From assembly GCA_963744275.1 (NCBI GenBank), contig CAVUSX010000024.1:1-64000 (forward strand): a stretch of DNA of 64,000 bases, written 5' to 3'. Positions 31,285-42,410 of the stretch are shown piece by piece. The notes under the pieces are model-generated. The model ran no database searches, was not told where the DNA came from, and saw only the letters and a list, made by a program, of their open reading frames with translations. The first letter of the stretch is position 1, and every line of letters begins with the position of its first letter. Source of the stretch: VAZQ01 sp963744275 (GTDB taxonomy: Bacteria > Pseudomonadota > Alphaproteobacteria > Rhizobiales > Xanthobacteraceae). The position numbers and the translations under genes are program-made.

Positions 31285-32196
31285 ATGAAATCCTGGCGTG
31301 TGCTCGTGCTGGCTGCCGCCGCCTTGCTTGCGGCCGCGCCCGCCGCCAAGGCGGAATACGAAGTCATTGCGCAGACCAATGTGGAATATGCCCAGCACGA
31401 CGGGACCAAGCTGGTCGCCGACCTCTATCAGCCGAAGGGATTGATGCGGGCGCCGGCGATCATCGCGGTGCACGGGGGCGGCTGGCAGAACGGCAGCCGC
31501 GCCGGCTACCGCTATTGGGGAACCTATCTGGCCAAGAACGGCTATGTGGTGCTGAGCATCGACTACCGGCTCGGCAAGGCCGGCGCCTATCCGGCCTCGG
31601 TCTATGACGTCAAGGCGGCGATCCAGTTCGTGCGCGCCAAGGCCGAGAGTCTCGGCGTCGACCCGGACCGCATCGGCCTGATGGGGGATTCCGCGGGCGC
31701 GCACCTGGTGGCGCTGGTGGCGCTCGCCGGCACCGAGCCGTTGTTCTCGTCCGCCTATCGGGACGATCCCAATGCGGCGGTACCCATCAACGTCAAGGCG
31801 GTGGTCGGCTTCTACGGCGTCTACGACATGCTGGGGCAATGGAGCCACGACCAGATCGCGCGTCCGCGCGACCAGATCGCGGAAAAATATCTGGGCGCCT
31901 CGCCCATGCAGAACCGGCGCATCTACTTCGAGTCCTCCCCGATCAGCTACGCCACCATCGACCGGAAGGGCCCGCGCTTCCTGCTCATCCACGGCACCAA
32001 TGACGACATCGTCGATCCGGCGACCCAATCGCAAGCGTTCTGGCTCGCGCTCAACCAGGCCGGCATCTCGGCGCGCCGGATCATCATTCCGGGGGCCGGG
32101 CATCTCTGGGCGTCGGACCCGTTCGAAAACGAGCCCGGCGGCTTCGGCGCCACCGCGGCGCCGCGGCTGCTGCGATTTCTGGGGGAGGCGCTGTAG
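31285..32196 (+). CDS. Exported alpha/beta-hydrolase (esterase/lipase, BD-FAE-like)
   Basis: 303 residues, intact. Signal peptide to AAPAAKAEYEV. Oxyanion motif AIIAVHGGGWQNGSR (HGGGW), nucleophile elbow IGLMGDSAGAHLVAL (GDSAG), Asp in HGTNDDIVDP and His in GAGHLWASDP complete the triad. This is the hormone-sensitive-lipase-like layout of exported carboxylesterases. The AGGAGAG site before the ATG at 31285 is clear. Divergent from uvrA. Substrate unknown. Confidence 0.9.
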   Translation: MKSWRVLVLAAAALLAAAPAAKAEYEVIAQTNVEYAQHDGTKLVADLYQPKGLMRAPAIIAVHGGGWQNGSRAGYRYWGTYLAKNGYVVLSIDYRLGKAGAYPASVYDVKAAIQFVRAKAESLGVDPDRIGLMGDSAGAHLVALVALAGTEPLFSSAYRDDPNAAVPINVKAVVGFYGVYDMLGQWSHDQIARPRDQIAEKYLGASPMQNRRIYFESSPISYATIDRKGPRFLLIHGTNDDIVDPATQSQAFWLALNQAGISARRIIIPGAGHLWASDPFENEPGGFGATAAPRLLRFLGEAL

Positions 32197-32247
32197 GGGC
32201 CCAATTTCGTTTTGCGATGGGCTTGCGCAGCGACCGCCGCCATGCTA

Positions 32248-32262
32248 GAACAAAAAGAGAAC
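32248..32262. promoter_or_regulatory. LexA (SOS) box upstream of ssb
   Basis: gaacaaaaagagaac is an exact GAAC-N7-GAAC, 147 bp before the ssb start, in an AT-richer spot that could hold the promoter. ssb is SOS-regulated in many alphaproteobacteria. Confidence 0.8.
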
Positions 32263-32408
32263 AGATGTGCATCGCGCCGCGTGGCTTGTGGACCGGGGTG
32301 GGGAAACGCCAGAACGCGCTTGCGGGGGCGACGCCGCGGTCTAGGGTGCGGGGCTTCCCGCGGAGGGGCTTCCTGCGGAAGAGCATCGGGCGGCGGTAGG
32401 AGAGATTC

Positions 32409-32900
32409 ATGGCAGGCTCAGTGAACAAGGTCATCTTGATCGGCAATCTCGGCAAAGATCCGGAAATCCGCCGCACCCAGGACGGGCGCCCGATCGCCAA
32501 TCTCTCGGTGGCGACCTCGGAAAGCTGGCGCGACAAGGCGACCGGAGAGCGCAAGGAAAAGACCGAGTGGCACCGCGTGGTCATCTTCAGCGAACCGCTC
32601 TGCAAGATCGTCGAGCAGTATCTGAAGAAGGGCTCCAAGGTGTATCTGGAAGGCGCGCTGCAAACCCGCAAGTGGCAGGATCAGTCGGGCCAGGACCGCT
32701 ATTCCACCGAGGTGGTGCTGCAGGGCTTCAATTCGCAGCTCACCATGCTGGATAAGGCCGGGGGCGGGGGCGGCGATTTCGGCAGCGACCAGTCCGCTGG
32801 CGGCGATTTCGGCTCCTCCGGCCCGAGCGCGCCGCGCAAGCCCGCCATGGCCAGCGCCGGCGGCAAGGGCGGCGACCTCGATGACGAGATTCCGTTCTGA
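32409..32900 (+). CDS. ssb: Single-stranded DNA-binding protein
   Basis: SSB coats single-stranded DNA in replication, recombination and repair. OB-fold residues 1-115: VNKVILIGNLGKDPEIRRTQ, IANLSVATSESWRD, TEWHRVVIFSEPLCKI and KKGSKVYLEGALQTRKWQDQ. A Gly-rich linker follows and the acidic tip DLDDEIPF, which recruits partner proteins. 163 residues, intact. The ATG at 32409 has a GTAGGAGAG site. Its stop is the beginning of a 15-bp tandem array. Confidence 0.97.
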   Translation: MAGSVNKVILIGNLGKDPEIRRTQDGRPIANLSVATSESWRDKATGERKEKTEWHRVVIFSEPLCKIVEQYLKKGSKVYLEGALQTRKWQDQSGQDRYSTEVVLQGFNSQLTMLDKAGGGGGDFGSDQSAGGDFGSSGPSAPRKPAMASAGGKGGDLDDEIPF

Positions 32901-32990
32901 CGAGCTTGGCTCTGGCGAGCTTGGCTCTGGCGAGCTTGGCTCTGACGAGCTTGGCTCTGACGAGCTTGGCTCTGACGAGCTTGGCTCTGA
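32901..32990 (+). repeat. 15-bp tandem repeat x6 at the ssb stop codon
   Basis: Unit cgagcttggctctgR (R is g or a), six copies. It starts right after the ssb TGA, and each unit ends in TGG or TGA like the original stop region. In another frame it reads repeated SDELG, in line with the next gene. Confidence 0.95.
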
Positions 32991-33027
32991 CGCGCGCGGC
33001 GCGGTCGAGCTGGGCCGGGATCGCCCC

Positions 33028-33354
33028 ATGAGCGGAGCACGCGGCAAGCTGGTTGCGGCCGGCGCGGTGCTGGCCGGGCTGCTGATCGCGGCCGCCGCGC
33101 AGGCGGCGCCGCCGGTCGGCGAGCGGGTCGCGCTCACGGCCTGTCCGCATGCGGGCGTCACGGCGCCTTGCCTCACCGTCAACGGGGCCGACGGCACCCT
33201 CTACAATATCACCGCCGCCACCCCCAAGCCGCCCCTCAACGGCCGCATGATCCGCCTGCGCGCGACCGTGAGCGACAAGCTCAGCGCCTGCCTGCAGGGT
33301 ATCGTGCTCGAACGCATCCGGTGGACCCCGGTGCGGCAGAAGTGCGCGAATTGA
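33028..33354 (+). CDS. Small exported hypothetical protein
   Basis: About 108 residues from the ATG giving MSGARGKLVAAGAVLAGLLI, a signal peptide ending AAQAAP. Mature part: GERVALTACPHAGVTAPCLT and GRMIRLRATVSDKLSACLQG, with four cysteines suggesting disulfides. An open frame continues upstream through the tandem repeat to an ATG within ssb and would add about 49 residues including SDELG repeats; the signal peptide argues for the short form. No recognised family. Confidence 0.7.
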   Translation: MSGARGKLVAAGAVLAGLLIAAAAQAAPPVGERVALTACPHAGVTAPCLTVNGADGTLYNITAATPKPPLNGRMIRLRATVSDKLSACLQGIVLERIRWTPVRQKCAN

Positions 33355-33377
33355 GCGTTTTGCAAGTAGGAAAGGCC

Positions 33378-33452
33378 TGTAGGATGGGTTGAGCTCTTGC
33401 GAAACCCATCAACACCGCCGATGGGTTTCGCAAGAGCTCAACCCATCCTACA
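33378..33452. repeat. Palindromic repeat family C, copy 1
   Basis: Arms tgtaggatgggttgagctct (continuing tgcgaaacccatc) and the exact reverse complement, 33 bp each with a nine-base loop. The left arm occurs again at 37485. Confidence 0.95.
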
Positions 33453-33472
33453 GCTCAAGATATCGAAGTCTC

Positions 33473-33871
33473 ATGAGCCTCGCGCCGCTGCTCGATGCCG
33501 CGCCTGCAATCCAGCTTCATGCCTTCGCGGCCATGACCGCCTTTGGGCTCGGCGTGGTGCAGCTCTCGGCCCCCAAGGGCACGCTGCCGCATCGCACGAT
33601 CGGATGGATCTGGGTCAGCCTGATGGCGATCGTCAGCCTGAGCTCGTTCTGGATTCACCAGTTGCGGCTGTGGGGCCCCTGGAGCCCGATCCACCTGGTG
33701 TCGATCTTCACCTTGGCGATGCTGCCGTTGGCGGTCTGGGCCGCCCATCGCCACGCGGTCGACCATCACCGCCGCGCCATGACCGGCCTCTTCTTCGGTG
33801 CGCTGGTGATCGCCGGATTGTTCACCCTGATGCCCGGCCGCATCATGCACAAGATGGTGTTCGGCGGCTGA
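33473..33871 (+). CDS. DUF2306-type membrane protein
   Basis: 132 residues with four hydrophobic segments: IQLHAFAAMTAFGLGVVQLS, TIGWIWVSLMAIVSLSSFW, HLVSIFTLAMLPLAVWAAH and LFFGALVIAGLFTLMPGRIM. Conserved His residues (IQLHAF, HRTIGW, HHRRAM) and the LHAF..HRTIGW pattern match the DUF2306 group. Inner membrane; function unknown. Stop to stop distance to marC is three bases, convergent. Confidence 0.8.
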   Translation: MSLAPLLDAAPAIQLHAFAAMTAFGLGVVQLSAPKGTLPHRTIGWIWVSLMAIVSLSSFWIHQLRLWGPWSPIHLVSIFTLAMLPLAVWAAHRHAVDHHRRAMTGLFFGALVIAGLFTLMPGRIMHKMVFGG

Positions 33872-33874
33872 GCC

Positions 33875-34501
33875 TCACCCGCGCAGCACCACCCGCACGC
33901 CGTCGATGACGTATTGCACCGCCAGTGCCGCCAGCAGCACGCCCAGCAGGCGCGACAGCACCACGCTGCCGGTCACGCCCAGCATGCGCTCGATGCGATG
34001 GGCGACCCAGAAGACCGCGAAGCATGCGGCAATCACGATCACCACGACCGCGAGCAATCCGACCAGCAGGAGCGGCTGCTCGCGGGCCCGCCCGGCGAGC
34101 AGCAAGGTCGCCGTGATGGCACCCGGCCCGGCCATCAAGGGGATCGCCAGCGGGAAGGCGGCGACGTCGTGCAGATGCTCCTCGATCGCCTCCTCGGCCT
34201 GCTTCGACTGGCGCGCGACGCGCGCCCCGAACACCATTTCCGAGGCGACCCCGAACAGCAGCAGCCCGCCGGCGATGCTGAACGCCGGCAACGTGATGGC
34301 GAGCATCTCCAGAAGCCGGTCTCCGATCAGCGCCGTGCCGGCCAGGATCGCAGCCGCGATGATGCAGGCCCGAAACGCGATCCGCTTGCGCGCCGCGGCC
34401 GACAGTCCCTGGGTCACCGCCAGGAAGGCCGGCGTCAGGCCGACCGGATCGACGACGACCAGCAGCGTGACCGAGGCGGAGATGAGATAATCGAGCCACA
34501 T
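33875..34501 (-). CDS. MarC family integral membrane protein
   Basis: 208 residues, intact, six predicted helices. Typical points: VVVDPVGLTPAFLAVTQGLS (helix 1 and loop), the middle KQAEEAIEEHLHDVAAFPLA with AIPLMAGPGAITATLLLAG, and the C-terminal RLLGVLLAALAVQYVIDG. Despite the name (multiple antibiotic resistance locus) the family has no proven drug role; small-solute export has been suggested. Confidence 0.92.
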   Translation of the reverse strand: MWLDYLISASVTLLVVVDPVGLTPAFLAVTQGLSAAARKRIAFRACIIAAAILAGTALIGDRLLEMLAITLPAFSIAGGLLLFGVASEMVFGARVARQSKQAEEAIEEHLHDVAAFPLAIPLMAGPGAITATLLLAGRAREQPLLLVGLLAVVVIVIAACFAVFWVAHRIERMLGVTGSVVLSRLLGVLLAALAVQYVIDGVRVVLRG

Positions 34502-34634
34502 GGCGCGGTTGTAATCGAAGCCGGCGCCGGCCCCAACTCGGTTCCCGCCCGGTCGCCCGCAAGGCCGCGGGCCGACGGCCCCGAATCAATGAAATCCGCG
34601 CCACCCGCAGCGCCCTCGCCAGGACCTCGCGCTC

Positions 34635-34663
34635 TTGACGTTAAGTACCTGAATTACCATATG
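34635..34663 (+). promoter_or_regulatory. Possible gyrA promoter
   Basis: ttgacg at 34635 and catatg at 34658 are spaced by 17 bases. The -35 is good and the -10 weak. It is the only sigma-70-like pair I see in the 250 bp before gyrA. Confidence 0.3.
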
Positions 34664-34754
34664 AAACGAGGCCGATTGCGGGGCGTCTTGGCGGGTGGCG
34701 CGGGACGAATGAATCGGCTAAGCACTGCAGGCACCAACCGCGCGGGAATTTCCA

Positions 34755-37470
<2,716 letters not shown>

Positions 37471-37484
37471 CCGAGTTGTAGGGC

Positions 37485-37675
37485 CGTAGGATGGGTTGAG
37501 CTCTTGCGAAACCCATCATCGGGCGGTGCCGGAAATGGCGCCGGCGATGGGATTGTTGCTTTGGATCTGTCGCGTGGGATTAATCGGCCGGGATGGCAGC
37601 GCGGCCGATGGTGGGTTACGCGCGCTCGGCACCGAGGTTGTTTGGAGACCAATCGGGGGCGCTAACCCACCCTAC
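37485..37675. repeat. Palindromic repeat family C, copy 2 (composite)
   Basis: The left arm cgtaggatgggttgagctct (37485-37518) is identical to copy 1, but the matching right arm is missing. A related inverted pair, gtgggttacgcgc at 37611 and gctaacccaccctacag at 37661, closes the element. Looks like a recombined or nested copy. Confidence 0.7.
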
Positions 37676-37700
37676 AGACAAGCAAACAACAAACCATCAA

Positions 37701-38699
37701 TCAATCGAGCTGCAGGTTGAGGGCCTTGACGATCGGGGCCCATCGGGCGATGTCGGAACGGATGACCTTGGCGAGCTCCTGCGGAGGGCCACCGAGCGGG
37801 TCGCCGGCGAGGCGGTCGAGCGCGGCTTTCATCTCGGCGCTCCGCAGCGCGACATTGACCGCCCCGTTGAGCTTGGCGATCACCTCGGGCGGCGTTCCGG
37901 CCGGCGCCAACAGGCCGGTCCAGGCGCTGGTGGCGAAATCCTGAAAGCCGCTTTCGATCATGGTGGGCACCTCGGGCAGCAACGGGCTGCGGGTCGCGCT
38001 GGTCACCGCCAGCGCCCGCAGCTGGCCCGACTTGATCAGCGGCAGCAGCACCGAGATACCCTCGAAGGTGAATTGCACGTGACCGGCGACCACGTCCTGG
38101 ATCGAAGGGCCGCCGCCCCGATAGGGCACGTGGATGACATCGATGCCGGCCTGCGACTTGAAATATTCGCCGATCAGGTGCGGCAGGGTGCCGATGCCGC
38201 CCGACGAGAAGTTGATGGTGCCGGGATGCGCCTTGGCATAGGCCACGAGCTCGCCCACCGACTTTGCCGGCACCGAGGGGTGCACCACCAGGATGTTGGC
38301 GGTGGCGGCGACCAGCGCGACCGGATCATAGCTGGTGAGCGGATCATAGCCGGCGCTCTTCTGCAGCATGGGGGCGAGCACGAGCCCGCTCGAGCTCGAG
38401 TAGAGCAGGGTGTAGCCGTCCGCCGGCGCGCGCGCGGCTTCGGCCGAGCCGATCGTGTTGCCGGCGCCGCCGCGGTTGTCGATGATCACGCTCTGTCCGA
38501 GTGCCGGCGAGATCTGGTTGGCGACCAGCCGCGCCATGACGTCGACCGGCCCGCCGGCGGGGGTGGGCACGATGATGTGCACGACCCGGCTCGGGTATTT
38601 GTCCTGCGCGGCGGCGCGGTGGAATCCAAGCAGAGCCTGGCATGCCAGCAGAGCGATGAGGGCGATGGCGGCCGGGCGCCACGGGAAGTTACGGTTCAC
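37701..38699 (-). CDS. Bug-type tripartite tricarboxylate transporter binding protein
   Basis: Periplasmic solute receptor, intact. Signal peptide IALIALLACQALLGFHRAAA, then the Bug signatures YPSRVVHIIVPTPAGGPVDV, ARLVANQISPALGQSVIIDN with RGGAGNTIGS, HPGTINFSSGGIGTLPHLIG, HVPYRGGGPSIQDVVAGHVQ and the C-terminal WTGLLAPAGTPPEVIAKLNG. About 332 residues. I chose the GTG at 38699 (reads VNRNFPWRPA) because GGGAGAG lies just ahead; an ATG 45 bases upstream is the alternative. Orphan: no tctAB nearby. Ligand unknown. Confidence 0.9.
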   Translation of the reverse strand: MNRNFPWRPAAIALIALLACQALLGFHRAAAQDKYPSRVVHIIVPTPAGGPVDVMARLVANQISPALGQSVIIDNRGGAGNTIGSAEAARAPADGYTLLYSSSSGLVLAPMLQKSAGYDPLTSYDPVALVAATANILVVHPSVPAKSVGELVAYAKAHPGTINFSSGGIGTLPHLIGEYFKSQAGIDVIHVPYRGGGPSIQDVVAGHVQFTFEGISVLLPLIKSGQLRALAVTSATRSPLLPEVPTMIESGFQDFATSAWTGLLAPAGTPPEVIAKLNGAVNVALRSAEMKAALDRLAGDPLGGPPQELAKVIRSDIARWAPIVKALNLQLD

Positions 38700-38765
38700 T
38701 GTGCTCTCCCTCGTATTTTCCCGGTTCTGGGTGTTGGCGTTCAATTCCGGATCTGCGATCCGGGC

Positions 38766-39482
38766 TCAGGTATGGCGGCCGACGGCCTTCTCCAGGATGC
38801 GGACCATGTCGGTATAGCCGCGGGCGCGGGCATAATCGATCGCGGTCTTGCCCTGCTCGTCCTTGAGGTCGCCGTCGGCGCGGGCCGCGACCAGCGCCTC
38901 GACGGTCTCGGTGTGCGGCTTGTCGCCATTGCCGAGCACGACCGCGGTGATCAGGGCGCTCCAGCCGCGCCCGTTGACGTGGTCCACATCCGCATTGGCC
39001 TCGATCAGGGCGCGCACGATATCGACGAAGCCGAGCTGGGCGGCCGAGATCAATGCGCTGCCCTTGTCGCGCCCGATCACGGCGCGCGCATTGGCGCCGG
39101 CGGCCAGCGCCGCCTTGAGGGTCTCGACATCATTGTTGATGGCCGCGATGGTGAGGACGTCGTAGCCGTCCGCGTCGTGCGCGTTCGGATTGGCACCGAG
39201 ACGCAACAGCGCCTGCGCGGCCGCATGCTGGTGGCGGAAGGCGGCCACGATGAGGGGGGTGCGACTGTTGGCGTCCTGCAGGTTCGGCTTCTCGCCGTCG
39301 GCGATGAGCTGCTCGATGGCGGCGACATCGCCGGTGGCGGCGGCGGCGTGCAGCCCGGCGTAAATGCGCAGGTCGTGCTCGCTCGGCGGCGTTTGCGCCA
39401 GGAGCGGCGTCGCCGGCGCGGCCAGCATGGCCAACGCCACGATGGCGGTCGACAAAGCTGCGAAGCGGCACTTCATGGCCAT
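38766..39482 (-). CDS. Exported ankyrin-repeat protein
   Basis: About 238 residues, intact. Signal peptide ALSTAIVALAMLAAPATPLL ending AQTPP, then five or six ankyrin repeats: LHAAAATGDVAAIEQLIADG, TPLIVAAFRHQHAAAQALLR, DVLTIAAINNDVETLKAALA, SALISAAQLGFVDIVRALIE, SALITAVVLGNGDKPHTETV and TAIDYARARGYTDMVRILEK. A periplasmic protein-binding scaffold is inferred. Follows in the same direction as the Bug receptor gene, about 66 bp upstream of it. Confidence 0.9.
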   Translation of the reverse strand: MAMKCRFAALSTAIVALAMLAAPATPLLAQTPPSEHDLRIYAGLHAAAATGDVAAIEQLIADGEKPNLQDANSRTPLIVAAFRHQHAAAQALLRLGANPNAHDADGYDVLTIAAINNDVETLKAALAAGANARAVIGRDKGSALISAAQLGFVDIVRALIEANADVDHVNGRGWSALITAVVLGNGDKPHTETVEALVAARADGDLKDEQGKTAIDYARARGYTDMVRILEKAVGRHT

Positions 39483-39665
39483 CCCCGATGATCTGCCCCA
39501 TGCCCGATCGGCGGAGATTTTGAGCACGTCTGCCGGTGCAGACGACCGAGATTGTCGGACGCAAAGTCAGGGCGGACAAAAAGCCGCGTGGCGGGCAAGG
39601 CGCCGGGCCGCAGGATCACCCGACCGGATCGGATCCCGCTGCAGGTCTCTCAGTGGGGCAGGCGG

Positions 39666-39935
39666 TCACTGGGGCAGGCGGTCGGTGGTGACCAGCCGCA
39701 CCGTGCGGGCCTGGCCGGCCACCTGGGTGCGGTCGCGCAGGCAATTCGCCCCGTAATAGGGCCACGCCCGCTCCGTGCACTCGCTGCCGAGCGGGCGGTA
39801 GTCGAGCCGATCGGTCTTGACCATGGGGGCCGAGGTGCCGGCTTCCACCGCAGGGCTGAATCCCGGCAAAGCCATCACGACTGCGGCGCCCAGAGCTGCC
39901 GCGGCGATAGCTGAAAGAGTCCGATAGATCAACAT
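39666..39935 (-). CDS. Small exported hypothetical protein
   Basis: 89 residues from MLIYRTLSAIAAAALGAAVV, a signal peptide ending PAVEAG. The mature part has GSECTERAWPYYGANCLRDR, with a Cys pair and a WPYYGANCL motif that recurs in short rhizobial exported proteins. Function unknown. Confidence 0.65.
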   Translation of the reverse strand: MLIYRTLSAIAAAALGAAVVMALPGFSPAVEAGTSAPMVKTDRLDYRPLGSECTERAWPYYGANCLRDRTQVAGQARTVRLVTTDRLPQ

Positions 39936-40121
39936 GTTGCATCCCCCCATTCATGCGCCTTATTAGGCGCCCGATACCACCCTCTTGGCTATTGGTTGCG
40001 CCATGAGGCCGGAAGGTTCATGCGGGGACGCGATTTTTTTGGCGGCGGGGTTCGTCGCCGCGGCGGCCGCCGATGGCGGCGGCCTTGCGGTTCCCCCTCG
40101 CGGCGGGTTAGACCGCCAGCC

Positions 40122-40619
40122 ATGCCGCGTATCGCGCTCTTTCCCGGCTCGTTCGATCCGGTGACCAATGGCCATGTCGACCTGGTGCGCCAGTCGCTCC
40201 GGCTGGCGGACCGGCTGGTGCTGGCGATTGGAACCCATCCCGGCAAGGCACCGTTGTTCAGCGCGGAGGATCGCCTCGTCATGCTCGAGGCGGCCTGCGG
40301 GCCGCTCGCGCGCGCCGCCGGATGCGAGCTGCGCTGCATCACCTTCGCCGACCTCGTGGTGGCGGCGGCGCGGCGCGAAGGCGCGAGCCTGCTGATCCGC
40401 GGCTTGCGCGGGACGGCGGATTTCGACTACGAGATGGAGATGGCCGGCATGAACGCAACGATGGCGGCCGACGTGCAGACGGTGTTCCTGCCGGCCTCGC
40501 CGGCGGTGCGCCCGATCACCGCCACACTGGTCAGGCAGATCGCATCCATGGGCGGCGACGTGACGCCTTTTGTGCCGCCGCCGGTGGCGGCGCGGCTGAA
40601 GGCAAAATTCGCAGGCTGA
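40122..40619 (+). CDS. coaD: Phosphopantetheine adenylyltransferase
   Basis: Transfers AMP from ATP to 4'-phosphopantetheine, making dephospho-CoA. 165 residues, intact. The nucleotidyltransferase site ALFPGSFDPVTNGHVDLVRQ (GSFDP...TNGH) starts at residue 5; SLLIRGLRGTADFDYEMEMA and the C-terminal AVRPITATLVRQIASMGGDV are typical, the latter replacing the ISSTxVRE of other CoaDs. Start ATG within MPRIALF. First gene of a rightward run with two cyclophilins. Confidence 0.95.
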   Translation: MPRIALFPGSFDPVTNGHVDLVRQSLRLADRLVLAIGTHPGKAPLFSAEDRLVMLEAACGPLARAAGCELRCITFADLVVAAARREGASLLIRGLRGTADFDYEMEMAGMNATMAADVQTVFLPASPAVRPITATLVRQIASMGGDVTPFVPPPVAARLKAKFAG

Positions 40620-40629
40620 AACACATTTA

Positions 40630-40694
40630 GGAAAAGCACGCCCCCGCCGACGGGTCCGGCCGAAGGCCGGCCCGATGATAAGCTCCGGCGGGGG
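40630..40694. repeat. 65-bp dispersed repeat B, copy 2
   Basis: ggaaaagcacgcccccgccg then acgggtccggccgaaggccg and agctccggcggggg. Matches 17566-17631. Contains the inner palindrome ccggccgaaggccgg. Confidence 0.75.
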
Positions 40695-40741
40695 TGGTCT
40701 TTCGGTTTTCGCACACACAGTCATCCATCCCGGGAGCTCCC

Positions 40742-41317
40742 ATGACACGCCTGGTTCATCTCTTCGCCGTCATGTTTCCAATCCTGACCGCGCTGATCTG
40801 CGCGGCGCCGGCGACCGCCCAGCCGCTGCCGGCGGGCGTCGATCCGCAGAACGCCATCCTCATCGACACCAAATACGGCCGCATCGTCATCAAGCTGCGG
40901 CCCGACCTCGCGCCCAAGCATGTCGAGCGGATCAAGACGCTGGCGCGCGACAAGTTCTACGACAATGTGCCGTTCCATCGGGTCATCGGCGGCTTCATGG
41001 CGCAGACCGGCGACGGCCAGAACGGCGACGGCACCGGCGGCTCGAAATATCCCAATCTGCGGGCCGAGTTCACCCAGACACCGTTCACGCGCGGTGTCGT
41101 CGGCATGGCCCGTACCCAGGATCCGAACTCGGCGAACAGCCAGTTCTTCATCATGTTCGGCGACGGATCGTACCTCAACGGCCAGTACACCGTGGTCGGC
41201 CAAGTGGTCTCCGGCATGGACGTGGTCGACAAGCTCAAGAAGGGTGCGGGTCAGAGCGGCGCCGTCACCGATCCCGACCGCATGCTCAAGGTGCAAGTCG
41301 GGGCCGACGCCAAATGA
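40742..41317 (+). CDS. Periplasmic cyclophilin-type peptidylprolyl isomerase
   Basis: Catalyses proline cis-trans isomerisation during folding of exported proteins. Signal peptide VMFPILTALICAAPATAQPL, then the short bacterial cyclophilin core: YGRIVIKLRPDLAPKHVERI, FYDNVPFHRVIGGFMAQTGD (catalytic Arg in FHRV), GVVGMARTQDPNSANSQFFI and YTVVGQVVSGMDVVDKLKKG. 191 residues, intact. Paired with a signal-less paralogue at 41867. Confidence 0.93.
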   Translation: MTRLVHLFAVMFPILTALICAAPATAQPLPAGVDPQNAILIDTKYGRIVIKLRPDLAPKHVERIKTLARDKFYDNVPFHRVIGGFMAQTGDGQNGDGTGGSKYPNLRAEFTQTPFTRGVVGMARTQDPNSANSQFFIMFGDGSYLNGQYTVVGQVVSGMDVVDKLKKGAGQSGAVTDPDRMLKVQVGADAK

Positions 41318-41427
41318 GGAGGCCTGCATGTGCCCGGTCCGGCTCGCGGTCGCCGCCATAGCGGGGGTAGTCGAGACGATGGGCCGGGACCGATCGCGAT
41401 CCGCTGCGTCGAGGATCGGAACGCTCG

Positions 41428-41883
41428 ATGACGGCGCCGGCACTCACACGTCTCATGCGCACGACCGTCGCGGCGGCGGTGCTGGCGGCCGGCGCCGGCG
41501 CATCGGCGCAGGAGCCGGGCGAGGGCCAGAAGCCCGTGGCGGCGCTCAACACCATCGCGGAGGTCTTCGCCGCCCTCGAGGCCTGCTGGATTCCGCCCGA
41601 TCTCGAGCAGGCGCGCGCCGGCATGCAGATCACGGTGATGCTCAGCTTCAAGCGCAACGGCGAGCTGCTCGGCAAGCCGCGCATCACCTACGAGACGCCC
41701 GGTGCCTCCGACGACGAGCGGATGTCCTACCGGGTCGCGATGGCGCAGGCGGTGCGCCGCTGCACGCCGTTGCGGTTCACCGATGCGCTCGGCGGTGCGC
41801 TCGCCGGGCGCCCGCTCACCATGCGATTCATCGACAACCGAAAACTCAAGCAAGCAGGGACGACAAATGGCAGAGCAGGCTGA
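41428..41883 (+). CDS. Exported hypothetical protein with TonB-C-like domain
   Basis: 151 residues. Signal peptide TTVAAAVLAAGAGASAQEPG, then IAEVFAALEACWIPPDLEQA, ITVMLSFKRNGELLGKPRIT and AVRRCTPLRFTDALGGALAG. The order Cys-Trp-Pro-like start, V.LSF.RNG.L.G.P.I and A..RC.P.R resembles TonB C-terminal/TolA-like domains of rhizobial proteins set among cyclophilins. Its 3' end overlaps the next gene by 17 bases, suggesting coupled translation. Confidence 0.7.
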   Translation: MTAPALTRLMRTTVAAAVLAAGAGASAQEPGEGQKPVAALNTIAEVFAALEACWIPPDLEQARAGMQITVMLSFKRNGELLGKPRITYETPGASDDERMSYRVAMAQAVRRCTPLRFTDALGGALAGRPLTMRFIDNRKLKQAGTTNGRAG

Positions 41884-42331
41884 AGGCGAAGACAAGCTGA
41901 TCCTGGAGACCACCAAAGGCACGGTCATGATCGCGCTGCGGCCCGATCTGGCGCCGGCGCATGTGGCGCGCATCAAGGAGCTGGTGGAGGAGGGGTTCTA
42001 CGACGGCGTCGCCTTCCACCGCGTGATCGACGGCTTCATGGCGCAGACCGGCTGTCCGCAAGGTACCGGTACCGGCGGCTCGGGCCAGAAGCTCAAGGCC
42101 GAGTTCTCCAAGGAGAAACACGTACGCGGCACCGTATCGATGGCCCGCTCGCAGAATCCGGATTCCGGCGACAGCCAGTTCTTCATCTGCTTCGAGGAGT
42201 CGCCCTGGCTCAACGGCCAATACACGGTCTGGGGCATGGTGGTCGACGGCATGGAAAACATCGACAAGATCAAGCGCGGCGAGCCGGTGTCGGACCCGGA
42301 CCGGATCGTCTCGGCGCGGCTGGCAGCGTGA
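41867..42331 (+). CDS. Cytoplasmic cyclophilin-type peptidylprolyl isomerase
   Basis: 154 residues without a signal peptide: MAEQAEGEDKLILETTKGTV, YDGVAFHRVIDGFMAQTGCP, GTVSMARSQNPDSGDSQFFI and YTVWGMVVDGMENIDKIKRG. Same fold as the protein at 40742, PpiB-like. Intact; ends at 42331 just before a direct-repeat-rich spacer (gtggggagtggggagtgg). Confidence 0.93.
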   Translation: MAEQAEGEDKLILETTKGTVMIALRPDLAPAHVARIKELVEEGFYDGVAFHRVIDGFMAQTGCPQGTGTGGSGQKLKAEFSKEKHVRGTVSMARSQNPDSGDSQFFICFEESPWLNGQYTVWGMVVDGMENIDKIKRGEPVSDPDRIVSARLAA

Positions 42332-42410
42332 GTGGGGAGTGGGGAGTGGTGAATAGCGATCGGGAGCGATTACATGACGCCGACCCTCTACTCACTACTC
42401 GCTACTCCAC

